Source: a bacterium HR30 (GTDB lineage Bacteria; Desulfobacterota; Binatia; HRBIN30). From it: DNA of 34,879 nucleotides. This document shows positions 16,896 through 25,524 of the stretch, piece after piece. The first letter of the stretch is position 1. Each line of letters starts with the position of its first letter. Both the position numbers and the translations under genes were made by a program. The notes under the pieces were generated by a model. The model saw only the letters and a list, made by a program, of their open reading frames with translations. It did no database searches and was not told the DNA's origin. Location of the stretch: contig BEIG01000025.1 of NCBI GenBank assembly GCA_002898795.1, positions 1 through 34,879 of the forward strand. Direction: 5' to 3'.

Positions 16896-17912
16896 ATGTC
16901 TTCGCTGGTAAGCCACGCCCTGAGGACTCTGGTCGAGGGACAGCACCTCGAAGCAAGCGAAGCCGAAGCGCTGGTCCTCGAGATCATGAGCGGTGAGGTG
17001 AGCCCCGTACACCTGGCCGCCTTGTTGGTGGCGTGGCGCATGAAGGGAGAAACCATAGCCGAGCTTGTCGGTGCAGCGCGTGCGCTGCGGGCGCGTGCCG
17101 AGGCAATCCACCCCAACGTTCCGGTGGTCGACACCTGCGGTACCGGTGGCGACGGATCGAACTCCTTCAACATTTCCACGGCAGCAGCGCTGATTGCTGC
17201 AGCCGCTGGGGTGGCCGTAGCTAAGCATGGAAACCGCGCTGTGTCGGGAAAAGTGGGAGGGGCGGATATTCTGGAAGCTTTAGGCATGCGTATCGACCTG
17301 CCCCCGGAAAAAGTGCGGGCATGTATCGAGGCAACGGGGTTCGGATTTTTGTTTGCCCCACGATTTCATCCCGCTATGCGGCACGTTGCCGGGGTACGAA
17401 GGGAGCTTGGACTGCGCACGATCTTTAACCTGCTTGGTCCATTGGCGAATCCTGCCGGAGCAAAGCGACAGGTGGTCGGTGTGTTTGCCCCGAAGTGGCT
17501 TCAGCCCATGGCCGAGGCACTTGGCGAGCTTGGCGCGGAGCATGCCTTAGTCGTACACAGCGAGGATGGCCTGGATGAAATTTCCTTGTCGGCTCCAACC
17601 CGAGTGTGCGAGTGGCGAGAAGGCAAGGTGCGCGTGTGGCTCCTGGACCCGGCAGAACTGGGTTTCCCGCGCTACCCGAGAGAGGCGTTTGTTTGTCCTG
17701 ACTTGCACACCGCCCTCGACCGCATGCGCGCGGTCTTGCGGGGGGAGCCAGGTCCCTGCACCGATGTCGCCAAGCTCAATGCTGCAGCAGCTCTGTATGT
17801 TGCGGGGCGGGTGACAACACTGGGCGAAGGGGTGTCGCTTGTCCACGACACGCTCAGTCGCGGGCTAGCAGGAGAGAAGTTGGCAGAAGTTGTGGCTTGG
17901 ACCAATCGATGA
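16896..17912 (+). CDS. trpD: Anthranilate phosphoribosyltransferase
   Basis: A 338-aa enzyme that joins anthranilate and phosphoribosyl pyrophosphate to give phosphoribosylanthranilate. The glycine-rich PRPP loop is DTCGTGGDGSNSFNIST (79-95). The second loop, KHGNRAVSGKVGGAD (110-124), differs slightly from the common S-S-K-x-G-S-A-D form. RRELGLRTIFNLLGPLANPA and the anthranilate-side Arg region follow as expected. The ATG at 16896 is 7 nt after trpG. Its stop overlaps the trpC start in an ATGA arrangement, implying translational coupling. Length is normal. Confidence 0.95.
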   Translation: MSSLVSHALRTLVEGQHLEASEAEALVLEIMSGEVSPVHLAALLVAWRMKGETIAELVGAARALRARAEAIHPNVPVVDTCGTGGDGSNSFNISTAAALIAAAAGVAVAKHGNRAVSGKVGGADILEALGMRIDLPPEKVRACIEATGFGFLFAPRFHPAMRHVAGVRRELGLRTIFNLLGPLANPAGAKRQVVGVFAPKWLQPMAEALGELGAEHALVVHSEDGLDEISLSAPTRVCEWREGKVRVWLLDPAELGFPRYPREAFVCPDLHTALDRMRAVLRGEPGPCTDVAKLNAAAALYVAGRVTTLGEGVSLVHDTLSRGLAGEKLAEVVAWTNR

Positions 17913-18682
17913 TCCTCGAACGTATTTTATCCGCCAAGCGGGCGGAACTGGAACAGGCGAAAAAGCAGGTCCCTTTGAGCGAGCTCGCTCAGATGCCGGG
18001 CTACCATGCCCCACGGCGCGATTTTGGGGCGGCCTTGCAGCGGCCGCGGGCAATCATTGCCGAAGTGAAAAAAGCTTCTCCCTCGAAGGGAGTCATTTCT
18101 GCGGATTTCGATCCCGTGGGCTTGGCTCGATCGTACGAAGCCGGAGGCGCAGCGGCGATTTCTGTTCTGACGGAAAGGCAGTTTTTCCTCGGAAGCTTGG
18201 AGCACTTACGTGCCATTCGCGAAGCAGTTACACTGCCGCTACTGCGCAAGGACTTTTTGTTCGACCCTTACCAGTTGCATGAAGCTAAGGCCTACGGTGC
18301 CGATGCCGTGTTACTGATCGTTCGGGCTCTCGACCCGGCGCTCCTGCGTGTACTCCTCGATGAGGCGAAAGAAATCCAGCTGGCAGCGTTGGTCGAGGTC
18401 CACAACGAACAAGAGATCGAAACAGCCTTGGGTTCTGGAGCACGACTCATCGGGGTGAATAACCGCGACCTGGCGACCTTCGCCACCTCCCTCGAAGTCA
18501 CCGAGCGCCTCGCCGCCCATGCTAGCCGTGGTGGGGCGGTGGTCGTCGCGGAAAGTGGAATTGAAACCCCGGCAGACATCCGACGTTTGGAACAGGCGGG
18601 CGTGCGCGCGTTCTTAATTGGAGAGGCATTGGTGCGCGCGGGGAATCCCACCGCCAAGCTCGCGGAACTTTTGGGTGCGTAG
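17909..18682 (+). CDS. trpC: Indole-3-glycerol phosphate synthase
   Basis: A 257-aa (beta/alpha)8 barrel enzyme that closes the indole ring of CdRP. Catalytic residues can be placed: Glu52 and Lys54 in AEVKKASPSKG, Lys in LLRKDFLFDPYQL, the Asn in GVNNRDL and the phosphate-binding AESGI and LIGEALV segments. The ATG at 17909 overlaps the trpD stop; a TTG at 17897 is possible but unlikely. It is a separate enzyme, not fused to TrpF as in E. coli. trpF follows after 14 nt. Confidence 0.95.
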   Translation: MILERILSAKRAELEQAKKQVPLSELAQMPGYHAPRRDFGAALQRPRAIIAEVKKASPSKGVISADFDPVGLARSYEAGGAAAISVLTERQFFLGSLEHLRAIREAVTLPLLRKDFLFDPYQLHEAKAYGADAVLLIVRALDPALLRVLLDEAKEIQLAALVEVHNEQEIETALGSGARLIGVNNRDLATFATSLEVTERLAAHASRGGAVVVAESGIETPADIRRLEQAGVRAFLIGEALVRAGNPTAKLAELLGA

Positions 18683-18696
18683 GCCCGACCCAACGC

Positions 18697-19308
18697 ATGG
18701 TTGTCGTAAAGATCTGTGGGATTACCACTTGCGAAGATGCAATCGCGGCGGCGCGTTCGGGCGCCGATTGGCTGGGGTTGAACTTTTGGCAGGGGAGCCC
18801 GCGCCACGTTACCAGAGAGAGAGCCCGAGAAATCGTGGCTGCCCTTCCTCCGCACATTCGCAAGGTCGGGGTTTTCGTGAACGCCACACGTGAGGAAGTG
18901 GAAAGCACGGCTGCCGAACTGGGGCTGGATCTGTTGCAGTTCCATGGGGACGAGCCCCCGGAGTATTGCCAGGGCTGGCGCTGGCCGGTGATCAAGGCCG
19001 TACGAGGGCACTCCAAAGGTGATTTGGAGGCTGCCTGTCTGTACCGAGTGGATTACTTCTTGGTGGATGCTCAGGTTCCGGGGCGCTACGGTGGCACGGG
19101 CCAGAGGGCGAACTGGGCTGCGGTTGCGCAGTGGGCGCCGGGACGACCCGTGATTCTTGCGGGTGGATTGAATCCAGAGAACGTAAGCGAGGCGATCCGC
19201 TTGGTGCGTCCGTTTGGTGTCGATGTCGCCAGTGGTGTGGAAACGAGTCCAGGGGCCAAGGATCCTGGGGCCATGAGGAGGTTTGTTCAGAATGCAAAGT
19301 CTGCCTGA
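18697..19308 (+). CDS. trpF: Phosphoribosylanthranilate isomerase
   Basis: A 203-aa barrel enzyme that carries out the Amadori rearrangement of phosphoribosylanthranilate. The general-base Cys7 is in VKICGIT and the general-acid Asp near residue 124 is in FLVDAQ. The family strings [25 protein letters not shown] and [12 protein letters not shown] are present, and the phosphate site is in [14 protein letters not shown]. The ATG at 18697 gives the standard N-terminus. The gene's last 17 nt overlap the start of trpB in another frame, so the two are probably translationally coupled. Confidence 0.95.
   Translation: MVVVKICGITTCEDAIAAARSGADWLGLNFWQGSPRHVTRERAREIVAALPPHIRKVGVFVNATREEVESTAAELGLDLLQFHGDEPPEYCQGWRWPVIKAVRGHSKGDLEAACLYRVDYFLVDAQVPGRYGGTGQRANWAAVAQWAPGRPVILAGGLNPENVSEAIRLVRPFGVDVASGVETSPGAKDPGAMRRFVQNAKSA
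19275..19281 (+). promoter_or_regulatory. Ribosome binding site of trpB inside trpF
   Basis: GAGGAGG lies within the last codons of trpF and ends 10 nt before the ATG at 19292. It decides between that ATG and the upstream TTG at 19283, which is only 1 nt from the motif and therefore unlikely. Confidence 0.6.
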
Positions 19309-20485
19309 CCGACATGGTCATTTTGGAATTTTCGGCGGGCGTTACGTCGCGGAAACCCTGATGCCTGCCTTGATCGAGCTCGAGAGAGCGTACCGGCAAA
19401 TTTCCCGTGACCGCAGCTTTCGCCAAGAGCTTCAGGGCTACCTTCGCGATTACGCGGGGCGCGAGACTCCTTTGTATTTTGCGCAGCGGCTGACCGCAAA
19501 GCTCGGGGGCGCAAAGATTTATCTCAAGCGAGAAGACCTGTGCCACACCGGTTCGCACAAGATCAACAACGCTCTCGGGCAAGCGCTTTTGGCGCGGCGC
19601 ATGGGTAAGCAACGGCTGATTGCGGAAACCGGCGCCGGGCAACACGGTGTGGCTACGGCAACGGTAGCGGCCTTGCTTGGGTTTCCTTGCGAGGTGTTCA
19701 TGGGCAGTGAAGATGTGCAGCGCCAATCCCTGAACGTGTTTCGCATGAAGCTGCTCGGTGCACAGGTGCGGCCGGTGTCTTCCGGCAGCGCAACGTTGAA
19801 GGATGCCATCAACGAAGCACTCCGCGACTGGGTGACGCACGTCGAAACGACGTACTACTTGGTGGGATCCACCATGTCTGCCCACCCATACCCGATGATC
19901 GTCCGCGACTTTCAATCGGTGATCGGCAAGGAGACGAAGCGACAAATTCTCCGCCGCGAGGGACGACTGCCCGATTACCTTGTCGCGTGTGTCGGCGGCG
20001 GTAGTAATGCCATGGGCTTGTTCTACCCATTTTTGGACAACCCCGAGGTGAGGCTGGTTGGCGTCGAAGGCGGAGGCAAGGGGCTCGACACCGGCGAACA
20101 TGCGGCGTCGATTAGTGCCGGAACCATCGGCATCCTGCACGGGAAAAAAACCTACATCTTGCAGGACGAGATGGGCCAAATCCGTCCCGCGCATTCGATT
20201 TCCGCAGGGCTAGACTATCCGGGTGTCGGGCCAGAACACGCCTACCTACATTCCATCGGGCGAGCGCAGTATGTCGCGGTGACCGACGGGGAGGCGCTGG
20301 AGGCATTCCAACTTCTCTCCGAAAGCGAGGGCATTATCCCAGCATTAGAAAGTGCCCATGCCGTGGCCTATGCGGCAAAGCTGGCTCCAAAGCTCGGGCG
20401 TGATCGGATCGTTGTGGTGAACTTGTCGGGCCGTGGGGATAAGGATATGGCCACTGTGGCCAAGGCACTAGGGGTGACGTTGTGA
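19292..20485 (+). CDS. trpB: Tryptophan synthase beta chain
   Basis: A 397-aa PLP enzyme that condenses indole with serine to give tryptophan, in a complex with TrpA. The PLP lysine is Lys90 in [10 protein letters not shown]. The phosphate cup GGGSNAMG is near residue 236. The N-terminus [19 protein letters not shown] and the [12 protein letters not shown] motif are diagnostic of the TrpB1 type, the normal alpha-chain partner. The start at 19292 fits the GAGGAGG motif and the family N-terminus. It overlaps trpF by 17 nt and trpA by 4 nt. No missing residues were noted. Confidence 0.97.
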   Translation: MQSLPDRHGHFGIFGGRYVAETLMPALIELERAYRQISRDRSFRQELQGYLRDYAGRETPLYFAQRLTAKLGGAKIYLKREDLCHTGSHKINNALGQALLARRMGKQRLIAETGAGQHGVATATVAALLGFPCEVFMGSEDVQRQSLNVFRMKLLGAQVRPVSSGSATLKDAINEALRDWVTHVETTYYLVGSTMSAHPYPMIVRDFQSVIGKETKRQILRREGRLPDYLVACVGGGSNAMGLFYPFLDNPEVRLVGVEGGGKGLDTGEHAASISAGTIGILHGKKTYILQDEMGQIRPAHSISAGLDYPGVGPEHAYLHSIGRAQYVAVTDGEALEAFQLLSESEGIIPALESAHAVAYAAKLAPKLGRDRIVVVNLSGRGDKDMATVAKALGVTL

Positions 20486-21357
20486 GCGAGAAACCGCTTC
20501 GCGTTTTGGACAAAACCATGGCCTCGCCCAAAAAGAATCGAATCGACCGTGTGTTCGCGAGTTTGCGCGAACGGGGGGAGGTAGCGCTGATTCCGTTCCT
20601 CACCTTGGGCGATCCAAGCTTGGAAGGCACCTTGGATCTGTTGCACACAGTAGAGGAGGCTGGCGCCGACCTGATCGAACTGGGTGTGCCGTTCTCTGAC
20701 CCAACTGCGGATGGGCCAGTGCTGCAACATTCGCTCGAGGTCGGTTTGCGTGCCGGAGCGAGCCTACCGCGGGCCCTGGAACTGGTGCAGGAGTTTCGCC
20801 GCAGCTCGGAGACGCCCATAGTCCTGTATGGCTATTACAATCCTATTTTCCGCTACGGGCTGGAAGCCTTTGCCCGCGACGCAGCCGCTGCCGGTGTCGA
20901 TGGGTTGCTCGTGGTGGATTTGCCTCCCGACGAGGCGGAGGAGTTGTTGCAGTGGACACGGCCCGCTGGCGTGCATTTCGTGTGTTTGTTGGCGCCCACC
21001 AGCGGCCGAGAACGTGTCCGAGTCGTTTTGCGGCATGCCGCGGGTTTTATTTACTACGTGTCGGTGACCGGGGTCACTGGAGTGAAGCCCGTTCAGCCGT
21101 GGGAAGTGCGGCCGGTGATCTTGTCGCTAAGGCAGCAGACGGCGTTGCCCATTGGTGTGGGCTTCGGAATTTCGACGGCGGAACAAGCCGCGGCCGTAGC
21201 GGAGTTTGCGGATGCAGTGGTGGTCGGTAGCGCCATCATGCGACTCGTCGACCAACACCGCGATCAAAGCGATCTACCGGAGGTGGTTGCGCAATTCGTG
21301 CGCCGACTCAAACAGGGAACGATTGGCGTCAAGCGCCCGCCATCGGGGGCGGTGTGA
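20482..21357 (+). CDS. trpA: Tryptophan synthase alpha chain
   Basis: A 291-aa barrel enzyme that cleaves indole-3-glycerol phosphate and channels indole to TrpB. Catalytic Glu66 ([11 protein letters not shown]) and Asp77 (PTADGP) are present, as are [29 protein letters not shown] and GVGFGIST. The GTG start at 20482 overlaps the trpB stop (GTGA) and has an AGGGGTGA ribosome binding site; it gives a roughly 16-residue N-terminal extension compared with most family members. An ATG at 20518 would remove part of it but lacks a ribosome binding site. A short Lys/Pro-rich tail ends the protein. folC follows after 18 nt, with no accD between. Confidence 0.95.
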   Translation: MSEKPLRVLDKTMASPKKNRIDRVFASLRERGEVALIPFLTLGDPSLEGTLDLLHTVEEAGADLIELGVPFSDPTADGPVLQHSLEVGLRAGASLPRALELVQEFRRSSETPIVLYGYYNPIFRYGLEAFARDAAAAGVDGLLVVDLPPDEAEELLQWTRPAGVHFVCLLAPTSGRERVRVVLRHAAGFIYYVSVTGVTGVKPVQPWEVRPVILSLRQQTALPIGVGFGISTAEQAAAVAEFADAVVVGSAIMRLVDQHRDQSDLPEVVAQFVRRLKQGTIGVKRPPSGAV

Positions 21358-21375
21358 TTCCAAGCGAGAGCGTTC

Positions 21376-22692
21376 ATGATCGCCGCAACGTACTCGGAGC
21401 TGCTCGACTGGTTGTACGGGCTAGAGGCCCGCAAAGGCATGGATTTCAAGCTCGAGCGAATCGAGCTGGTATTGCAGGAACTTGGCCGCCCGGAACGAAA
21501 GTACCCGATCGTTCACATTGCTGGCACCAACGGTAAAGGCTCTGTCGCGGCGATGCTTCACGCCATGGCCTGTGGAGCAGGGCTGGAGGCGGGCCTTTAC
21601 ACCTCTCCCCATCTCATCCGCTTTACCGAGCGCATTCGAGTTGGCAACGATGAGATCTCGCCGGAGGACGTGGTCAGGGGGGCACGTGAGGTTCACCGTG
21701 CGGCCACCTTACGTGGGATCGAGCTCACCTTTTTTGAATTCACCACCGTGCTGGCCTTTCAGTATTTTGCGCAGCGAAAAGTTCCCCTGGCGGTGATCGA
21801 GACGGGGCTCGGGGGCCGCCTCGATGCCACCAACGTAGTGCTGCCGCAAGTGTGCGTGATTACGAGTATTGGCTTTGATCACCAAGAATTCCTTGGCAAC
21901 TCGCTCGCCTCGATTGCCTCGGAAAAGGCCGGGATCATCAAACATGGTGTTCCCGTAGTCGCGGGCGCGCTGCCGCCCGAGGCGAGGGCAGTGATCGACT
22001 CCCGTGCTCGGTCGCAAAACGCACCGGTGTGGTGGGCGCACAGTGACTTTACGTGGTGGGGAAATGATCAGTGTTGGTCGTTCCGCGGCCCTCGAGGAGA
22101 ACTGGGCAACGTTCGGCTAGGGCTGCGTGGGGCTCATCAGTGCGAGAATGCCGCTGTTGCCCTAGCAACCGCACAGGTCCTCTCCGACGGCCTGAAGTGG
22201 TCGGAGGAAGTGTGGCGGTGGGGCTTGGAGAATGTGCGATGGCCGGGGCGGCTGGAAGTGTTGACGGAGAGGCCGTTGGTGATTCTCGACGGCGCGCACA
22301 ACGTGGACGGCGTGCGGGCGCTGGTCGCAGCGCTGCCGCACTTATTAGGGCAGCGCCGCGTGCATTTGCTCTTCGGCGTCATGAGCGACAAGGACTGGCC
22401 GGCCATGGTCGACATTCTGGCTCCTTACGTGCAATCTGCGGTTGTGACCCGCCCTTGGCCTCAGCGGAGCGCAGACCCCGCGCGCCTGGCCGAGCGGTGG
22501 CGCGCTTGGGTACCCACGCGGATCGAAGACGACCCCGCGGTTGCCTTCGAGCAGATCGTGAATGCGCTTCGGGAGGACGAGGTCCTGTTGGTTGCTGGCT
22601 CCCTGTTTCTTGTCGGACAGGTGCGAGCGGCGTTCTTCCGTCACGAAGGCGGACGGGAGAGTACCTCGAGGATTGCCCGTGCCGACGTTTGA
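21376..22692 (+). CDS. folC: Folylpolyglutamate synthase / dihydrofolate synthase
   Basis: A 438-aa Mur-ligase-family enzyme that adds glutamate to folates and probably also to dihydropteroate. The ATP-binding loop is HIAGTNGKGS (47-56). The family strings YTSPHLIRFTERIRV, FFEFTTVLAFQYF, ETGLGGRLDATNVV, SIGFDHQEFLG, SEKAGIIK and LDGAHNVDG are all present. It begins at the ATG at 21376, 18 nt after trpA. Its end overlaps lptD by 14 nt. Downstream linkage to trp genes is known in several proteobacteria, usually with accD between trpA and folC; that gene is missing here. Confidence 0.95.
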   Translation: MIAATYSELLDWLYGLEARKGMDFKLERIELVLQELGRPERKYPIVHIAGTNGKGSVAAMLHAMACGAGLEAGLYTSPHLIRFTERIRVGNDEISPEDVVRGAREVHRAATLRGIELTFFEFTTVLAFQYFAQRKVPLAVIETGLGGRLDATNVVLPQVCVITSIGFDHQEFLGNSLASIASEKAGIIKHGVPVVAGALPPEARAVIDSRARSQNAPVWWAHSDFTWWGNDQCWSFRGPRGELGNVRLGLRGAHQCENAAVALATAQVLSDGLKWSEEVWRWGLENVRWPGRLEVLTERPLVILDGAHNVDGVRALVAALPHLLGQRRVHLLFGVMSDKDWPAMVDILAPYVQSAVVTRPWPQRSADPARLAERWRAWVPTRIEDDPAVAFEQIVNALREDEVLLVAGSLFLVGQVRAAFFRHEGGRESTSRIARADV

Positions 22693-24928
22693 TCGGTGGA
22701 GCCCGCTTGTTTTCCTCGGGCTGGTGGTCATCCCCGCTCTGACACTTTTTACCGTGCGTGCGGCGCACTCTTTGACGGGCGAGTTGCCGGCTGGCTTGCC
22801 GGTGCAAGTCGAGGCAGACACGTTAGCGTACGACCGCGACCGCGATGTGGTGACGGCCGAAGGACACGTGGTCGTGCGGTACGGGGAAATCGAAGTACGC
22901 GCCGCGCGCGTCGTTGTGGAACGCACCACTTCCGTGGTGCACGCAGAGGGCGACGTTCACGTCGACAGCCCTGAAGGCGTGCTTTTTGCCGATCGGGCCC
23001 GCATCGACCTAGAACAAGAAGTGGGCGAGTTAAAAGGTGCGGCGCTGCGTTCCCGGAAATTGCAGTACTCGTTGTGGGGAAGTTCGATCGAAAAGTTTGG
23101 TGGTCAGCGTTACCGCATCATCAATGGCCGTTTCACCACTTGTAACTGCGAAGAGGGTCGGCAGAGTTGGAGCATCACCGCCAAACACCTCGATGTTACG
23201 GTGGAGGGTTACGGCGTCGCACGAGGAGCAACGTTCAATGTCCTTGACGTTCCCGTCCTGTACCTGCCCCGCATTGCCTTCCCGGTACAGCGTGAACGAC
23301 AAAGCGGCTTTTTGATGCCGCGTTTTGGTGCGTCGAACCAGCGCGGGTTTCAGACCGTGGTTCCGTTTTATTGGGCGATCGACCCCAGTCGCGAGGCAAC
23401 GTTTGGGCTGGACCTGGAGACCGGAGCCCGCATAGGCCTGCTGGGAGAGTACAACTACCGAGCCAGTCTGGACGATCGAGGAACGGTAGCACTTTCCTAT
23501 TTCAACGAGTTTTTGCGGGCGGACCGCGTGCGCGGGTCAACGATCGTCCCGCAAGACCGGTGGAGCGTCTTTACCGCCTTGGATCATCGTCTGGGGCAGT
23601 CCGCGCAACTCTACGCCGATGGGAAACTGGTCAGTGACGATCAGTTTTTTCGTGAAATCAACACGTACTCTTTTGAGCGCGGGCGTACGGTGTTGCTGCG
23701 AACCCTGCCTTATACCACTTCGCGTGTTGGTGGGATCTACGTCTTCCCTCGCTCTCTTTTGGCTTTTGATGCGGCCTATTTTCAGGACCTTACGGACCCG
23801 CTCGAGTCCCGGACTGTGCAGACGGTACCGCGCGTGTGGTGGGGTGGTCAGTTGCCGGTGCAAAGGTGGCTGCTCGCAGATTGGTCAGCAGAATGGGCCC
23901 AGTTCGAGCGGGGGCAGGGACCAGCGGGGGCGCGACTGCTGGCGCAGCCGCGGGTGGTTGCAACCGTGCCGCTCGCCCCTTGGGGGTATGGTTTGGCTTC
24001 TATCCGGTTTTGGCAGAATGCCTACGCGCTGCATCGCACAGAGCCGCTGGCCGCTCCCGGAGTTACCCGGAAATTGCCAGCTGCGTCGCATCGCGAACAG
24101 GTAGAGGTGCGGGTCGAAGCTGGAAGTACTCTGCAAAGAGTGTACGATTTTCCTTATTGGGGAATGGACCGCGTGAAGCATACCCTCGAGCCAGTGGCCC
24201 AGTACTACTACGTGCCGTCGGTGAGCCAGGAAAGTCTCCCGTTTTTCGACGCCTTGGATCGGGTGAACCGACGCAACGTTCTCGCGTTTGGGGTTGTCAG
24301 TCGGCTGATCGGTCGTTTTCCGTCGGTGGGCCGCCAAGATGGGAGTGCGACAGCAGGGGGAACGACGCGTGAACTAGCACGTGTGTCCCTGCTGCAGGCC
24401 TACGATGTGAGCCGAGTCGTTCAGCCGCTGACGGAGCGACTTTCGGAAAGTCACTTGTCCGACCTCGATATTTTAGGGCGGGTAAACCCGAGTCGGCTTC
24501 TGTCTTTCCGCTTCGCGGGTACGTTGGATACGAAGGCCACCGAGTTTAGTTCAACGAACGTGGGAGTGTTTCTCGAGGACCCACGCGAAGTTGACAGTGC
24601 GGCAGGGCGCCGATTGGGCACGCGCACGAGTATGGGGGTGGCTTACCGCTTATTGGCAAACAATGTGCTCCAGCAAATTGACGCCAACTTTGTGCTGCGG
24701 CTCACCGACTGGGCCGGGGTGTCGTATGCGACGCGCTACAACGTGCCCGCAAGTCGTTTTCTAGAAAATTACTTCGGCTTGCGTTTTGTCTCCCTTTGCG
24801 ACTGTTGGTCTGTCGACGTGGCGCTGTCGAACCGTACCAACCCGAACGAGACAGAAGCGCGGCTACAGTTGACTTTGGTTGGTCTTTCGAGCGTTCGGCA
24901 AGCCTCGCGCGTTGCAGTTGCTCCCTAG
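22679..24928 (+). CDS. lptD: LPS-assembly outer-membrane protein LptD
   Basis: A 749-aa outer-membrane beta-barrel that inserts lipopolysaccharide into the outer leaflet together with LptE. An N-terminal hydrophobic signal segment (about 8-30) precedes an OstA/LptA-like jelly roll (about 42-150: VQVEADTLAYDRD, VTAEGHVVVRYGE, VHAEGDVHVDSPEG). The rest follows LptD, including VLYLPRIAFPVQRERQSGFLMPRFG. Two CxC pairs, Cys155/157 (TCNCEEG) and Cys707/709 (LCDCWSVD), probably form the interdomain disulfides. The GTG at 22679 has GAGGA 6 nt upstream and gives a signal peptide; the longer frame lies in folC. It is the last gene of the block. Confidence 0.92.
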   Translation: MPTFDRWSPLVFLGLVVIPALTLFTVRAAHSLTGELPAGLPVQVEADTLAYDRDRDVVTAEGHVVVRYGEIEVRAARVVVERTTSVVHAEGDVHVDSPEGVLFADRARIDLEQEVGELKGAALRSRKLQYSLWGSSIEKFGGQRYRIINGRFTTCNCEEGRQSWSITAKHLDVTVEGYGVARGATFNVLDVPVLYLPRIAFPVQRERQSGFLMPRFGASNQRGFQTVVPFYWAIDPSREATFGLDLETGARIGLLGEYNYRASLDDRGTVALSYFNEFLRADRVRGSTIVPQDRWSVFTALDHRLGQSAQLYADGKLVSDDQFFREINTYSFERGRTVLLRTLPYTTSRVGGIYVFPRSLLAFDAAYFQDLTDPLESRTVQTVPRVWWGGQLPVQRWLLADWSAEWAQFERGQGPAGARLLAQPRVVATVPLAPWGYGLASIRFWQNAYALHRTEPLAAPGVTRKLPAASHREQVEVRVEAGSTLQRVYDFPYWGMDRVKHTLEPVAQYYYVPSVSQESLPFFDALDRVNRRNVLAFGVVSRLIGRFPSVGRQDGSATAGGTTRELARVSLLQAYDVSRVVQPLTERLSESHLSDLDILGRVNPSRLLSFRFAGTLDTKATEFSSTNVGVFLEDPREVDSAAGRRLGTRTSMGVAYRLLANNVLQQIDANFVLRLTDWAGVSYATRYNVPASRFLENYFGLRFVSLCDCWSVDVALSNRTNPNETEARLQLTLVGLSSVRQASRVAVAP

Positions 24929-25524
24929 AGCTGAGCGTAAAAAACCGTGTGGCTCCCCGGCGCAAACCTGTGGTTAATGGGCGAAGTGTCACCTACCATG
25001 TCGGGCTCGACCTCGACGTTTGCACTTTTCGGGGCATCGCTCGGACGTTTACAAGTCTGAGCTGCTTTGAGCCGGAGGTCGAGCGCTTCGCGAGTTGCTT
25101 ACTTGACAGCCGCCGAAGCGCAAGTTCCGAGCAGGCGTCGGCACTCCGCACTTGCCCATTCGCAACATCGGAACGGTCCAGGTCGGGTCGTTTCAGAGGG
25201 ACTGCAATCCGCCCTGATCCCGCAAGTCACCGCACCCGGTGCCTTTTTACTAGCTACCCGCGCAGGCGATCTGCTCACGCTTCGAGCCAAAGAAGGCCGC
25301 GAAGGACACCGCTGCGCAAGCGGAGGCGTGTCCTGCTTCACAGGTTTCGCGTTTGCGACGGAAAGTGATGCACCGTGAGCAAGTCGCGGAAGAAGGGAAC
25401 CGAGGCGCTCGCGTTGCCAACCAACAGTTCCGAAGTCGCATTTCGTGCGATGGTCCCTTGTGCCTTGCAGTTAACGTGTTTCCCGAGTTGCACGCAACGC
25501 ACGGATCGAGTCCAAGGGGCCCAA
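24929..25524. other. Gene-poor convergent intergenic region
   Basis: About 600 nt lie between the converging lptD and paralog A genes. The open frames here, on both strands, are rich in Arg, Ser and Cys and have no family-like strings, so I see no convincing gene. One compound hairpin is visible at 25304-25333: GGACAC pairs with GTGTCC and CGCT with AGCG, with a 5-nt bulge and no U-tract. I found no intrinsic terminator with a U-tract for either gene. A decayed gene cannot be excluded. Confidence 0.5.

Noticed and set aside
22562-22678. A longer lptD start at 22562
   Set aside because: It lies inside folC and would put an Arg/Cys-rich stretch before the signal peptide. The GTG at 22679 has a ribosome binding site.
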